Assembly (NCBI GenBank): GCA_947377285.1
Contig: CANCFT010000016.1
Span: forward strand, 1-64,000
DNA: 64,000 nt
From: Bacteriovoracaceae bacterium
GTDB taxonomy: Bacteria; Bdellovibrionota; Bacteriovoracia; Bacteriovoracales; Bacteriovoracaceae
Direction of reading: 5' to 3'
Shown here: positions 45,681-54,980 of the stretch, piece after piece
Layout of the letters: each line of letters starts with the position of its first letter
How positions within the stretch are numbered: the stretch's first letter is position 1
The notes under the pieces: generated by a model
Databases searched by the model: none
Told to the model about the DNA's origin: nothing
Seen by the model: only the letters and a program-made list of their open reading frames with translations
Position numbers and translations under genes: made by a program

Positions 45681-46598
45681 CTATTTATTTTCACGTTCAT
45701 TATTGATTACTTCTAATAACTTGGCCGGAGTAGATGAGAGTTTAAAAAAAGTTTCATTAAAACTTCCTTTGCCCGAATGTCGTAAATCACCTGTAGATAA
45801 TAAATATTTTTCTTCTTTTAGGTATAAGTTTTTTATATCTGTTGCAGTTAATTGAGGCACTTGAGATTTAATATCATTATCTAGATTGAGATTGAGGCGA
45901 ACTAAATCGATTATATGGGCCCCTCTAAGTAGGTGTGATAAATTGCTTCTATCAGAGTTTGATTGTGAATCACTTTTTCCATCTAGTTTTATTGCTTCCG
46001 CATAATCTTCTAGTTCACTAGGAGAAAATTTAATACCTGAGTTTTCGACAACTTTTTTAAATGCAGCGACACTCCCTGCTAATTCACGAGAACGTTTAGA
46101 GACATCTCCAAACGAATCACTTTCGTCTTCTCTTCCAATTCTGTGAGTGATTGCAATGAGAGATAGTTTTTTTCTAAATTCTGGGTCAGTGGCCATTTTA
46201 TTTGTAAGCCAAGTTTTCAATAGAGAGTCATCTGATTTTTTTAAAAGGAGATCTACAATATCTTGAGTCAGTATGGCCGATCGAACACCATGGGTGATTC
46301 CATGATTAGGTCTAAAAACCGTAATTCCATTTAATTCGACTTTTTCTTGAGGAGCATTGGTAAAAGGGGTGTTGTAGAATTGATTTGCCGATTCAATAAT
46401 GGCTTCAGTTAAAAAATCCGAACTTATATTTAGGTTTTTAATAGTAGCAGATTCACCATTTGGAGCACAATTTGTTTTTTGAGATGTCGTTGCATTTTTT
46501 ATAATTGTATTTGGATCTAAATCTTTAACTGAAATTGTTTCTGCAAAAAGATGATGGCCTAAATTTATTGTAATTAAAAAGTAAATTAAATGTTTCAT
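45681..46598 (-). CDS. Exported protein resembling the SidE phosphodiesterase domain
   Basis: 305 residues with a signal peptide (about 1-19, ending LFA). TVFRPNHGITHGVRSA (His99), IAITHRIGREDESDSFGD (Glu157) and SHLLRGAHIIDLVRL (His228) give a His-Glu-His set in the order and spacing of the Legionella SidE phosphodiesterase, where the catalytic residues are about 63 and 67 apart; here they are 58 and 71. In Legionella this domain handles ADP-ribosyl- and phosphoribosyl-ubiquitin. No SidE mART domain is present here. The likeness rests on motif reading only, and the substrate in this organism is unknown. The ATG follows no strong ribosome site. Confidence 0.5.
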   Translation of the reverse strand: MKHLIYFLITINLGHHLFAETISVKDLDPNTIIKNATTSQKTNCAPNGESATIKNLNISSDFLTEAIIESANQFYNTPFTNAPQEKVELNGITVFRPNHGITHGVRSAILTQDIVDLLLKKSDDSLLKTWLTNKMATDPEFRKKLSLIAITHRIGREDESDSFGDVSKRSRELAGSVAAFKKVVENSGIKFSPSELEDYAEAIKLDGKSDSQSNSDRSNLSHLLRGAHIIDLVRLNLNLDNDIKSQVPQLTATDIKNLYLKEEKYLLSTGDLRHSGKGSFNETFFKLSSTPAKLLEVINNERENK

Positions 46599-46741
46599 CT
46601 GGTCTATCCTATTGATGACTCTTAAAAGTTGCTTTTAGGTTAACATAATTTTCAATTTTAGGTGAATAAACCAACTAATAGATCAAAACAATCTAATATT
46701 TTAAAAAAAGTGGAGTAGGAATAAATAAGGTAAATCTGTAC

Positions 46742-47752
46742 TTAAAAGCCTATTTGAAAATTTAATGCATATAACACTGCTGAGCTCTGTAGATTCGTCG
46801 AGACATCATACTGGCCATTAGAAGCATTCATATTATTTAAAAATGTACCTGCAAGTTGAATTTTTGAATTTGAATCTTTCAAGAAATAATTTATCCCTAG
46901 AGTCGTAGCTGTTGATTCTAAGCTAGTGGTCCTTGTGAATAAAAGTCTTTCATAGCGAATAACAAATTGCAGGGTAGGGTCTAATAAGTAACCTAGATCA
47001 AACATATAACCATTCGATTTTTTAATAGTTGAAGTAGGGCTGTTTGTTTCGTGAGCGTATTCGAAATGTAATGACTCTGGATTATTATCCCAAAATAAAT
47101 TGAGACCCCACTTCAACTGACTCGATTTCGAATCAATTAAGCCTGAAAAAGCTCCGAGTGATAAGTTTTTAACTGGAGAGTAGTCTCCTCTAAGATACAA
47201 ATCTTTTTGACTGTTGGTATCATCAGTGTTTGGCTTATTTCCATTGGAGATCATGAAAGCAACTTTGGTATTAGCTTTTTTATAAGTGGATTTGATCCCT
47301 AAATCTCTTTTGTCACCATAAGTTCTCCCTACGAGAGATCTTTCTGGCAGGATTAAAGCCGAAGAAGAAAGCAGTCCTTCTGCAGTCGTTGGAATTTTGA
47401 ATTGTCCTGTACTGAATTCGAAATTTTCATTCAAATTATAATTTAGAACAAAATCTTGAAGTACCTTGTTGTCATTTGTTGCGCTCACAGCTCCAGTCTT
47501 TATTGATTTTGCAGGATCAATCATGATTACAAACGAACTATTATCTTGAATTGTTCCACTTAGTTTTATTTCTGCTCTTCTGAGTCTAAAGTTTGATTTA
47601 CCAAGTGTGTTCTTCTCGTCGTATATGGCCCAGTTTTGAAGAAGAAGTCCGAGTTTAGTTTTACTTATACCCACATCCAAAAAATTTGATGACTGTTGTG
47701 CTTGGACAGTGTTTATGAATGAGAAAACGGCAATTAAGATTAGGGTTTTCAT
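46742..47752 (-). CDS. Phosphate-selective porin (OprP/OprO-like)
   Basis: 336 residues with a signal peptide (about 1-18, ending VQA). NFRLRRAEIKLSGTIQDNSSFVIMIDPAKS, FEFSTGQFKIPTTAEGLLSS and RSLVGRTYGDKRDLGIK resemble the OprP porin family, a barrel that passes phosphate or other anions. It ends in Phe (LNFQIGF), as outer-membrane proteins do. It is the last gene of the six-gene operon led by a PstS-like protein, in keeping with a phosphate role. A ribosome site AAGGACT precedes the ATG. Confidence 0.8.
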   Translation of the reverse strand: MKTLILIAVFSFINTVQAQQSSNFLDVGISKTKLGLLLQNWAIYDEKNTLGKSNFRLRRAEIKLSGTIQDNSSFVIMIDPAKSIKTGAVSATNDNKVLQDFVLNYNLNENFEFSTGQFKIPTTAEGLLSSSALILPERSLVGRTYGDKRDLGIKSTYKKANTKVAFMISNGNKPNTDDTNSQKDLYLRGDYSPVKNLSLGAFSGLIDSKSSQLKWGLNLFWDNNPESLHFEYAHETNSPTSTIKKSNGYMFDLGYLLDPTLQFVIRYERLLFTRTTSLESTATTLGINYFLKDSNSKIQLAGTFLNNMNASNGQYDVSTNLQSSAVLYALNFQIGF

Positions 47753-47770
47753 TTCAGTCCTTATTTATTT

Positions 47771-48904
47771 CTAAAGGTAATAATGTAGTAGAAACATTAA
47801 AATATTGTTTTTAGTTGGTGTGATTAAATTATTATTTTCTCGTCTTATATAGCTATTTATTTCCCAGTGAGTTGCGGGAAAGTATTGAACACCAATATTT
47901 ATAGCATCTAAACTATTATTAAATTTTAAGATTGAAGGCTTTTCATATTCGGCCGAAACATAAAAATGTAATCCCTGTAAATATTCATATCCGATTTTGG
48001 CATATTCAAATATTCCATAACTTTTTTTAGGACTAGAACTTCGATCAATTTCAACCAACGTATATAATTTGGGCCTTAATGAAAAAATGGCGAACGCGCC
48101 ACCCATCGCTCGACGATCCGTACTTGGATGGTTTGATCCATTTCCTGTATATAAGTTGAATCCGAACTTTGAGTTATTTTTAAATATATAAGAAGCTTGA
48201 ATAGCTCCTCCTTCTTCTCGGTCTAATTCTTTTTTATCGGGCCTGCCTTCTATTAAAGTAAGATATAAATTCCAATCTTCACCCAAATATGAATATTCAA
48301 CATTATAACTTTCTTTGTTTTGGTCAAAACCTAAGCCTTTTCTAGTCACTGTCGTATGCTCTGGAATATTCAGTCCGTAGGCCGGAAAAAATTTTCCAAT
48401 TCTCAATTGATATTTTTCTAAATTATCATCTGCTCCAATGAGAAAATTTATCCAATGCCGACGGCTGATAAATGAATCAGTTATTTTTTTTGCGTTGGAG
48501 ATTTCTTGCCTTCCAGCAGTAGCTAAAATTCTTATTTTGGGTGTTACTGTATATTGAGCCTCAAGATCTGCTTGCATTAGCAGACCGCGCCCGCTAGTTT
48601 CAAATTGATTATCTAGAAACATTTGCATAAATCGAATGTCACCACCAATATTTAGGTTTTTTGGAGGAGTGTACCAATTTCTTAAAAATTGCTCACTTCC
48701 TTTTTCAGTTGGGCCAGTAGATTTTGCTGATAAAAGCTCTTTTGACAGTGCTCTTCCGTAGGGAGTAAGTAAGCCACCACCAGTTGAACTTGAATGACAT
48801 GAAATACAGTTTCCATAGCCATGTGTAACCATTTCAGGAAAGGCCCAAACATTGCTAACAAAAAGATTAATAAATAATTTAAGGGTTAGAGATGTAAGTA
48901 TCAT
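47771..48904 (-). CDS. Haem-bearing outer-membrane protein
   Basis: 377 residues. A signal peptide (about 1-21, ending WAFP) is followed by one CxxCH haem site (NCISCHSS) and a beta-strand-rich remainder that looks like an outer-membrane barrel (repeated strands of SYIFKNNSKFGFNLYTGNG type). The ATG overlaps the upstream cytochrome stop by 4 bases. It could link the periplasmic cytochromes to the outer membrane, as an MtrB/MtrA-like arrangement might, but no sequence match to those is evident. Confidence 0.72.
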   Translation of the reverse strand: MILTSLTLKLFINLFVSNVWAFPEMVTHGYGNCISCHSSSTGGGLLTPYGRALSKELLSAKSTGPTEKGSEQFLRNWYTPPKNLNIGGDIRFMQMFLDNQFETSGRGLLMQADLEAQYTVTPKIRILATAGRQEISNAKKITDSFISRRHWINFLIGADDNLEKYQLRIGKFFPAYGLNIPEHTTVTRKGLGFDQNKESYNVEYSYLGEDWNLYLTLIEGRPDKKELDREEGGAIQASYIFKNNSKFGFNLYTGNGSNHPSTDRRAMGGAFAIFSLRPKLYTLVEIDRSSSPKKSYGIFEYAKIGYEYLQGLHFYVSAEYEKPSILKFNNSLDAINIGVQYFPATHWEINSYIRRENNNLITPTKNNILMFLLHYYL

Positions 48905-49602
48905 TGTGATTCCACATCGTCAGGCATTCCACTAATCATCCATTCTGTAATCAATTTTTTTTCGTAATTTGAAAGTGGAGGATAAGGTCTTAAAGGCATA
49001 TCGTTTGAAATAACAATTCTTTTAAAAATGAGATCTGACTTATCTTTTACAACTTCAAATTTAGTTAAATCTAGCCCTGCTTCCATCGTTGAAACGGTAT
49101 CAGTTGTTGGGTTAAGTATTGGAGGAGAGTGGCATTGAATACAATGATTTTCGATAATTTCATTTCTGATTTTGGACCAAGTGACAGTAATTTTATTTGT
49201 AGTGTTTTGATTTGTAGATGGCATTTGGTTAGTTTCATCGAATGGAGCACCAGATGAAATCCAACTCCCCAATAGATTTTTTTCAGAATTATTTAATGGG
49301 TTTTTTGGAGGCATGGACTTTTCTATTAGGGATTTTTGTTTTATAGCACCTATATGTTTAAGAGCTTCCTCATAAGTTTCTAGATTAACACCACCAAGAT
49401 TTCCACCAGCATCACTGTGACAGCTTAGACATTTTGGAGCTAAGATTTTTTTTTCAATTGTTGCATAGTAAACTGATGTCGTTAATTCCGATTGAGCTGA
49501 TACCTCTACGTTTTCACCATCACTTCCATCTTTTAAATGGCGAAAACCACAACTTTGAAAGGTGAATAAAATAAGTATAAATAAAGGCCATGCTTTTTTC
49601 AT
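48901..49602 (-). CDS. Diheme c-type cytochrome, lipoprotein
   Basis: 233 residues with a lipoprotein signal (FTFQSCGF, Cys about 18). Two CxxCH sites, CLSCHSDAGG and CIQCHSPP, each followed by a PYPPL/MPPKNP-type methionine-bearing segment that may supply the distal ligand. It is periplasmic, membrane-anchored, and carries electrons in the operon. Overlaps the next gene by 4 bases. Confidence 0.85.
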   Translation of the reverse strand: MKKAWPLFILILFTFQSCGFRHLKDGSDGENVEVSAQSELTTSVYYATIEKKILAPKCLSCHSDAGGNLGGVNLETYEEALKHIGAIKQKSLIEKSMPPKNPLNNSEKNLLGSWISSGAPFDETNQMPSTNQNTTNKITVTWSKIRNEIIENHCIQCHSPPILNPTTDTVSTMEAGLDLTKFEVVKDKSDLIFKRIVISNDMPLRPYPPLSNYEKKLITEWMISGMPDDVESQ

Positions 49603-49619
49603 AATAAGTAACCAAGTAG

Positions 49620-50213
49620 TTAGACTTTAGGATTTAAGACATTGAGCTCCACTTCTATTTCTATTTCATCACCAAGAGTGATACCAGCAAATGAAGGTGT
49701 TTCAATTTTAAAGTCACTCGATTTGATTTTAAATTTTGCAATAATTTTTAGCTGATCATCTTTGATTAAAAATTCTGAATTTCCTATAATCGGCTTTTCT
49801 TCACCATGCAGGTTTAAACTTCCTTTGAACTCAGATTGATTTTTATTTTTAGACTTTAAAATATTTTCACTAAAGCTAATTGGATCTATTGTTAGTTTAG
49901 AAGTTGGAAATTTTTCAGTTTCTAAATATTTCTCTTTCATATGAGAGTCGCGCATTTCAATCCCTGAATTCAAGGAATTCAAGTCAAAGCTAAAAGAGCC
50001 TAAAACTTTTGAGCTTTTTTCATCGTGAATAATATCGAGACTTCCTTCTGGAGAGACACCAACTCCATTAATTCGAAGACTGCTTGGATTTCCAATTGCA
50101 AAAAAATTGACGGTTCCATTATTTTTTTTAACTAAAATATTGTTATTTTTTGCAAAGGCTTGAACCCAAAACATCATACAAAAAACAAAAACTAGTTTTT
50201 TTATCAAATTCAT
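49620..50213 (-). CDS. YceI-family periplasmic protein
   Basis: 197 residues with a signal peptide (about 1-21, ending AFA). The lipocalin-like YceI fold is recognised by LNSGIEMRDSHMKEKYLETEKFPTSKLTI and the GSLNLHGEEKPI strand. Members bind isoprenoids or other hydrophobic molecules, including quinone-like compounds, which would suit an electron-transfer operon; this is inference. It is preceded and followed by cytochrome genes with gaps of 2 and 17 bases. Confidence 0.85.
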   Translation of the reverse strand: MNLIKKLVFVFCMMFWVQAFAKNNNILVKKNNGTVNFFAIGNPSSLRINGVGVSPEGSLDIIHDEKSSKVLGSFSFDLNSLNSGIEMRDSHMKEKYLETEKFPTSKLTIDPISFSENILKSKNKNQSEFKGSLNLHGEEKPIIGNSEFLIKDDQLKIIAKFKIKSSDFKIETPSFAGITLGDEIEIEVELNVLNPKV

Positions 50214-50215
50214 AA

Positions 50216-52864
50216 CTATTTACTCCAAAGTGCTTGTTGTGTTCCATAGACTTTTTCACATTCATCATTGCCGATTCTGACTTTGTGTTCGGCCGCATCT
50301 TTTAAATAAAGATAAATTGACCAACCTCCGTTATAAGCTGCTTTATCTAGCCATTCATCTACTATTTCAGGGTATTTAGGTTGAGCAGTAAACGGATCAA
50401 AGGCCAATTGAGGGTCTCCGGGATATCTATTGTTTTGAAAACAGACTTTATTAAATATTTCGTGGTCAGCATAATTTGGATTTGAGGCTTTATCAGGTGA
50501 GATTTGTCTTAGGCATTTATCTTTTATTTGATTCAGCATTTGTCCGCCATGTTTACCAATTATGCTTGATAATTCATCTGGAAATTTTACTTTCGTTCCT
50601 TTCATGGCCATCCAGATAAGGTAATTACCTGCAAAGTTTTTCTTTTTACCCGAACTTAATTCATGATCAAATGTTTTTAAATTTTCACCATTTCGTCCAA
50701 ACATTCCATCTTTAAGATTAGCGACACGAACTGCGCCTCCAGACCAATTGAGAATTCCGCGAGCAAGGGCGGTATTTCCGTCGGCATCTTGACCATGGCA
50801 TTTCATGCAACTTGTTCTAAAAAACCAAGCCCCAGGTGTTGTTGAATAAACTTCTCCAAATGGTCTTTTAGGTGCATTTTGATTCATCATCCATGGGCGT
50901 TGTTCATTTATTGGCAATTGAATATTAGGGAATTTACACTCAGCTTTTTTGTTCCAATATCCCACTGGATATTCTTTATTTATTATTTTAAGAAGTTCTT
51001 CAGTTAATTCTAATTCACCAAATGGTATTTCAGGCATTCCTGTTTTTGGATTTTTCCAGTCATCTCTTCTCGGTACATAGGTCTCTGAAAGAGGCCAAGT
51101 AAAATCTTGATCAATCCACTTTACATCAGCTGCCGGTTTACAATCAGGTTTCCAGTTAACCGCTTCATTATAATCACCAAAGGATTTGATCCACTGGCCC
51201 ATCACCGTTAAAACTTTACAATCAGGTGCTCCGGCCGTGTGCATCGGCATTTGTGAAGTCATGCCTTGTGCTTCAGGTGGATCTGCAACTTTTCTATATA
51301 AATGACTTAAGTCCAGTTCACCATCGTGATTAATGATAGCTCTGCTTGTATTTTGAACAGACTTAGTAAATGTATTAAAATTAAAAGTTTCTCCTGCACT
51401 TAGGTTGAGAGTAATTCCATTTTCTTTTGTAAACGCAAAGCCATCTGGGTTATGGCAATGAGCACAGTTTCCAACCATATAACCGTTAGCTCTCATCTCT
51501 AAAGTATTTCTAGGTCGCTCTCTTCCAGTCCATTCTAATTTGGGTAGTGTATCAGCGTGACTGAAACCTTTAATAACTCCGTATTCAAGTAATCTTTTAA
51601 CTTGTGTTTTTTCTATTTCATTAATTGCTTCTGTTCGCCCAGCTTCCCCAATATTTCTTCGATTGATTTGAAGAGGTGAAAAGCCCAGGACAAAACTTTT
51701 ACTCTCTGAGCCCATATGGCATTCAAGACAGCGATGTTTTCCTGGAATTCCGTATGTGCGAGTTGTTCCTTTTTTTTCATCTGTCACAATTTTTAAAACT
51801 GTATCTTTAAAAGGGGAGCCATCACGATACGGTGTTTGAACTAAAGTGGCGACTTGTTCCGTTTCGTCCCAGGCGTAGGTTCCAAAAAGTGATTCATTCG
51901 CAGAGTAGCGAACAACTATAATTCTTGTTTCAATTCTTCTGGCGCGAGTTTGACCATTTGCTTGCTTAATAATTTTATAAAAAGTTTTATAAAAGCGAGT
52001 ATTTTCTGGAATGTTAAATTTTTTATCGTTTGGATTATACTGGATACTTTGAAGTGTTAATTTATTATCGACAATTTTGTATGGGACATGGATGAATCTT
52101 CCTTTAGAAGAGTTATCTGTCCAAAGAGGGTATTCGACATTATAAGAAAAAGTTCCGCGGCTTGCGAGTTCAAGAGAATCAAGTGAGACTAAGTCCGTTT
52201 CTGCTAAAGTCATTGGAAGTGTTTTGATTGTAGAAAACCACAAATCTTTTTTATAATTAAATCCTACTGCATCAGGTGTTGGAGAGCATTCACCTAAATC
52301 ACCGCTTGGAACTGTTGATATATTAATAGGGGAGTTATTTGGATTTAAATCAAATTCTCCTTCGGGAGAATTGGCATTTATCCAGCTTTGAACATTTTTT
52401 CCAATCTGCATAAATGCATCTGGATTTTTTGCACGTCTTGAAACCGGAGGCATTTTTTTTGATTCATCATCACTCAAAAGAGCATTGGCAATTTTGTTGG
52501 CATTTTGCTTAATAGATAAATAATTATCTTCATAAGAGAATCCACCACTTTCAGCAGGGGCCATATGACAATTCATACATGCAGAATTGACACTATTTCT
52601 TATTTCTTGAAAGGACATCTTCCCACCAGTTTTTTGGCCACTATACGTTCTTTCAACGAAAGCGTTGGGATCGAAAAATTTTGGACAGAGTTTTTCTTTT
52701 TGAAGAGCTGAGAGTCCGGCAATTTTTGAAGCCATGTCTCCATTGTCTTCTGGAATTGTTTTACTACAGCTTGCGAGAAGTATAAGTAGAAATCCTACTC
52801 CTAGGATACTTCCCCAGGAGTAGTTTTTCATTGATAATGTTAAAAGTTTTTTAACAGTTTTCAT
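50216..52864 (-). CDS. Large tetraheme c-type cytochrome lipoprotein
   Basis: 882 residues with a lipoprotein signal (LLASCSK, Cys about 33). Four CxxCH haem sites lie at about 96-100 (CMNCH), 379-383 (CLECH), 467-471 (CAHCH) and 686-690 (CMKCH). The middle part (YPLWTDNSSKGRFIHVPYKI, RRIETRIIVVRY) resembles SO2930-type diheme cytochromes; the C-terminal part (about 640-882) with one haem is an additional cytochrome domain. It is periplasmic. It is the second gene of the operon, 8 bases after the PstS-like gene. Confidence 0.85.
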   Translation of the reverse strand: MKTVKKLLTLSMKNYSWGSILGVGFLLILLASCSKTIPEDNGDMASKIAGLSALQKEKLCPKFFDPNAFVERTYSGQKTGGKMSFQEIRNSVNSACMNCHMAPAESGGFSYEDNYLSIKQNANKIANALLSDDESKKMPPVSRRAKNPDAFMQIGKNVQSWINANSPEGEFDLNPNNSPINISTVPSGDLGECSPTPDAVGFNYKKDLWFSTIKTLPMTLAETDLVSLDSLELASRGTFSYNVEYPLWTDNSSKGRFIHVPYKIVDNKLTLQSIQYNPNDKKFNIPENTRFYKTFYKIIKQANGQTRARRIETRIIVVRYSANESLFGTYAWDETEQVATLVQTPYRDGSPFKDTVLKIVTDEKKGTTRTYGIPGKHRCLECHMGSESKSFVLGFSPLQINRRNIGEAGRTEAINEIEKTQVKRLLEYGVIKGFSHADTLPKLEWTGRERPRNTLEMRANGYMVGNCAHCHNPDGFAFTKENGITLNLSAGETFNFNTFTKSVQNTSRAIINHDGELDLSHLYRKVADPPEAQGMTSQMPMHTAGAPDCKVLTVMGQWIKSFGDYNEAVNWKPDCKPAADVKWIDQDFTWPLSETYVPRRDDWKNPKTGMPEIPFGELELTEELLKIINKEYPVGYWNKKAECKFPNIQLPINEQRPWMMNQNAPKRPFGEVYSTTPGAWFFRTSCMKCHGQDADGNTALARGILNWSGGAVRVANLKDGMFGRNGENLKTFDHELSSGKKKNFAGNYLIWMAMKGTKVKFPDELSSIIGKHGGQMLNQIKDKCLRQISPDKASNPNYADHEIFNKVCFQNNRYPGDPQLAFDPFTAQPKYPEIVDEWLDKAAYNGGWSIYLYLKDAAEHKVRIGNDECEKVYGTQQALWSK

Positions 52865-52872
52865 TATTAATA

Positions 52873-53715
52873 TTAATCAATTGTGTAGAATTCATGGTCT
52901 TGAACAATTGGATCAAGGAATGATCTGTCTAGTAAGTAAGAATTTAACAATTTTTCTTCTGAAGAATTTGGAGATTTATTTCCTTTTACTTCATAGATAT
53001 AAAGTTTACGAGCAAGTGGATATTCAAAACTTCTTACAGTGTTTACATTTAATGGAACATATTTTGAAGTTGCATTAAGGGCCACACTTAAAGAAGAATT
53101 TCCTTCTTTTTTAGCTGTTGCTCCAGAGTAACCAATTGCATCTGCTTCAGTTGCCGTTTTTTCGGCAATGTCTGAAGTTTCAGCTAGAACTTGAACACAT
53201 GATCCGAATTCTTTTACTCCAACTAAGTTTTTGAATGTATCAGTAGTTCCAGAAGCATCATTTCTTCTAAAAGCTTTGATGTCACCAGTCTTAGTTGATC
53301 CTGGGATTTTTTCCCACTTAGTCGTAGCACATGTATACACAGATTTTAATGTAGCTAGGTCAATTCCTGAAACTGTATTTGATGAATTTACAAAAATTCC
53401 AATCCCATCAAGAGCAACCACGTGACCAACAGCTTCAACACCTTTTACTTTAAGAGCATTAACAACGTCAGTTTTCATAGCTCGTGACATAGGTGCAATA
53501 CCTTGTTCACCATTTAATAGAGCAGTTTCACCAAGTCCACTTCCGCCACCTTCATAAACAATTTCATTGTTTAGTCCAGATGCAAAAATAGCATCAGTCA
53601 TAATTCCGGCCATAGTGTCAGAGCCTTTAAAGTGAGTAATATTATCAGCTTTAACCGTGAGTGATAATAAACTAGTGACAAAAATTGTTGAAAGAACAAT
53701 AGAATTCTTACGCAT
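52873..53715 (-). CDS. PstS-like phosphate-binding periplasmic protein
   Basis: 280 residues with a signal peptide (about 1-24, ending TVKA). FKGSDTM, YEGGGSGLGE and FRRNDASGTTDTF are the phosphate-contact segments of PstS. No pstC, pstA or pstB genes are in the window, so it may not feed a classic importer. It heads an operon whose other products are cytochromes and an OprP-like porin. ATG at 53715 has a strong GAGGAG site. A direct repeat lies about 80-95 bases upstream. Confidence 0.85.
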   Translation of the reverse strand: MRKNSIVLSTIFVTSLLSLTVKADNITHFKGSDTMAGIMTDAIFASGLNNEIVYEGGGSGLGETALLNGEQGIAPMSRAMKTDVVNALKVKGVEAVGHVVALDGIGIFVNSSNTVSGIDLATLKSVYTCATTKWEKIPGSTKTGDIKAFRRNDASGTTDTFKNLVGVKEFGSCVQVLAETSDIAEKTATEADAIGYSGATAKKEGNSSLSVALNATSKYVPLNVNTVRSFEYPLARKLYIYEVKGNKSPNSSEEKLLNSYLLDRSFLDPIVQDHEFYTID

Positions 53716-53794
53716 GAAACTTCTCCTCATTTAAAACATTTAGGCCATATATTTGATGGGTGCGATAGTCTTAAAAATGGAAAAGAACTTCAAG

Positions 53795-53811
53795 TTAGGA
53801 TTTGATTAGGG
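53795..53811. promoter_or_regulatory. TTAGGA/TTAGGG direct repeat with an 11-base period
   Basis: TTAGGA and TTAGGG are 11 bases apart, the period of Pho boxes, upstream of the PstS-like gene. The sequence does not match the E. coli Pho box, so this is a weak lead. The rest of 53716-54006 is AT-rich with no reading frame. Confidence 0.2.
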
Positions 53812-54006
53812 TTTAAATAGATTATTTTTTATGAATAAATTTTAAAATTATTTTTATTTTTTAGAAGCTAAATTACAACGTTGCGTAAAAATCAAGTTAT
53901 ATTTCTAGAATAGAGTTAATAGAAATTATAAATTTTAAACCTTTATCTATGAATTAATAAATCTTAGTATCATAATATATTATTAAAATAAATATTTGGA
54001 GTCCAA

Positions 54007-54969
54007 TTGAAAGTAATAACTATTTTAACTTTTATCTTGATTAATTCTCAAGCACTAGCTGGCACAAGATTAAGAATTGGATGGCAAGTTCCTTGGGCCA
54101 TTCAAGGCCAAATTGTCCAAATTTGGAAACATACTGATATTTTAAAAAAACATAATCTTGAAGCAGATTTTATTGGAAAAAATTTTGGTCCAGAACTAAA
54201 TGAGATTGCTCTTTCTGGTGGAATTGACGTTATATTGACCGCTGATCAGCCTGCAGCTTCTCTTTTTTTTAAAGACAAAGGTTGGGTTGGAATTTTAAGA
54301 CTTATGTATAACCGAACAGCAACCTATGTTCCCATAAAATCTACAATAAAAACTCTTGCCGATTTGAAAGGTAAGACAGTAGGTGTTCCCTTTGGAGCAG
54401 CAGCTCAAAGAGTGGTAGTTGATCATTTATTTGAGATTGGAATTGATCCAAAAACTGAAGTCAAATTTATTAATCTAGCAATGACTGAACATTGGCCGTT
54501 GGTTAAAAAATCTGGATTGAATGCAACGACTTGGGACCAATTCGATGCCTTAAGTGGTTTTGACCCCATTCCAGCTATTTTAGAAGCAAAAAATGAAGTG
54601 AGAATTATCGATTCAGGAAAAGTTTGTGCCTTGGTTTTAATGAATAAGGAATTCTTATCAAAAAATAAAAATGTCGCTAAAAATTTAAATCTAGCTTTGC
54701 ATGAAGCATATGCCTATTATAGAAAAAATAAATCTGAAGCGGATAAATGGTTTTTAGAAGAATCAAAGCTCAAAGACGCAGATCCAAGAGCGCTTGAAAT
54801 CGCTGCCTCGTATGAACCAAATTTAAAAAATAAAAGTGATCAAGAAATAAATGTAAATTTTTCTGAAGAAGATTTTATCCTAATGCAAAAAGGAGCTGAT
54901 TTTGTAGGTGGATTAGTCGGCAAAAAAATCAATATGAAAGATTTTGTTTCAAATGAATTTATAAAATAA
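54007..54969 (+). CDS. ABC importer substrate-binding protein (SsuA/TauA/NMT1-like)
   Basis: 320 residues with a signal peptide (about 1-18, ending ALA). RIGWQVPWAIQGQIVQIWKH, the ADQPAASLFF segment and LADLKGKTVGVPFGAAAQRVVVD are typical of the nitrate/sulfonate/taurine/thiamine-precursor binding-protein group. The ligand is unknown. The start is TTG at 54007, with TTGGAGT 6 bases upstream; there is no ATG nearby. First gene of a three-gene importer operon. Confidence 0.88.
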   Translation: MKVITILTFILINSQALAGTRLRIGWQVPWAIQGQIVQIWKHTDILKKHNLEADFIGKNFGPELNEIALSGGIDVILTADQPAASLFFKDKGWVGILRLMYNRTATYVPIKSTIKTLADLKGKTVGVPFGAAAQRVVVDHLFEIGIDPKTEVKFINLAMTEHWPLVKKSGLNATTWDQFDALSGFDPIPAILEAKNEVRIIDSGKVCALVLMNKEFLSKNKNVAKNLNLALHEAYAYYRKNKSEADKWFLEESKLKDADPRALEIAASYEPNLKNKSDQEINVNFSEEDFILMQKGADFVGGLVGKKINMKDFVSNEFIK

Positions 54970-54980
54970 TCAGAGTGCTA

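Noticed and set aside
47771..48904. MtrB-type porin-cytochrome complex
   Set aside because: Only one CxxCH is present and the barrel has no clear sequence likeness to MtrB; kept as a general haem-bearing outer-membrane protein.
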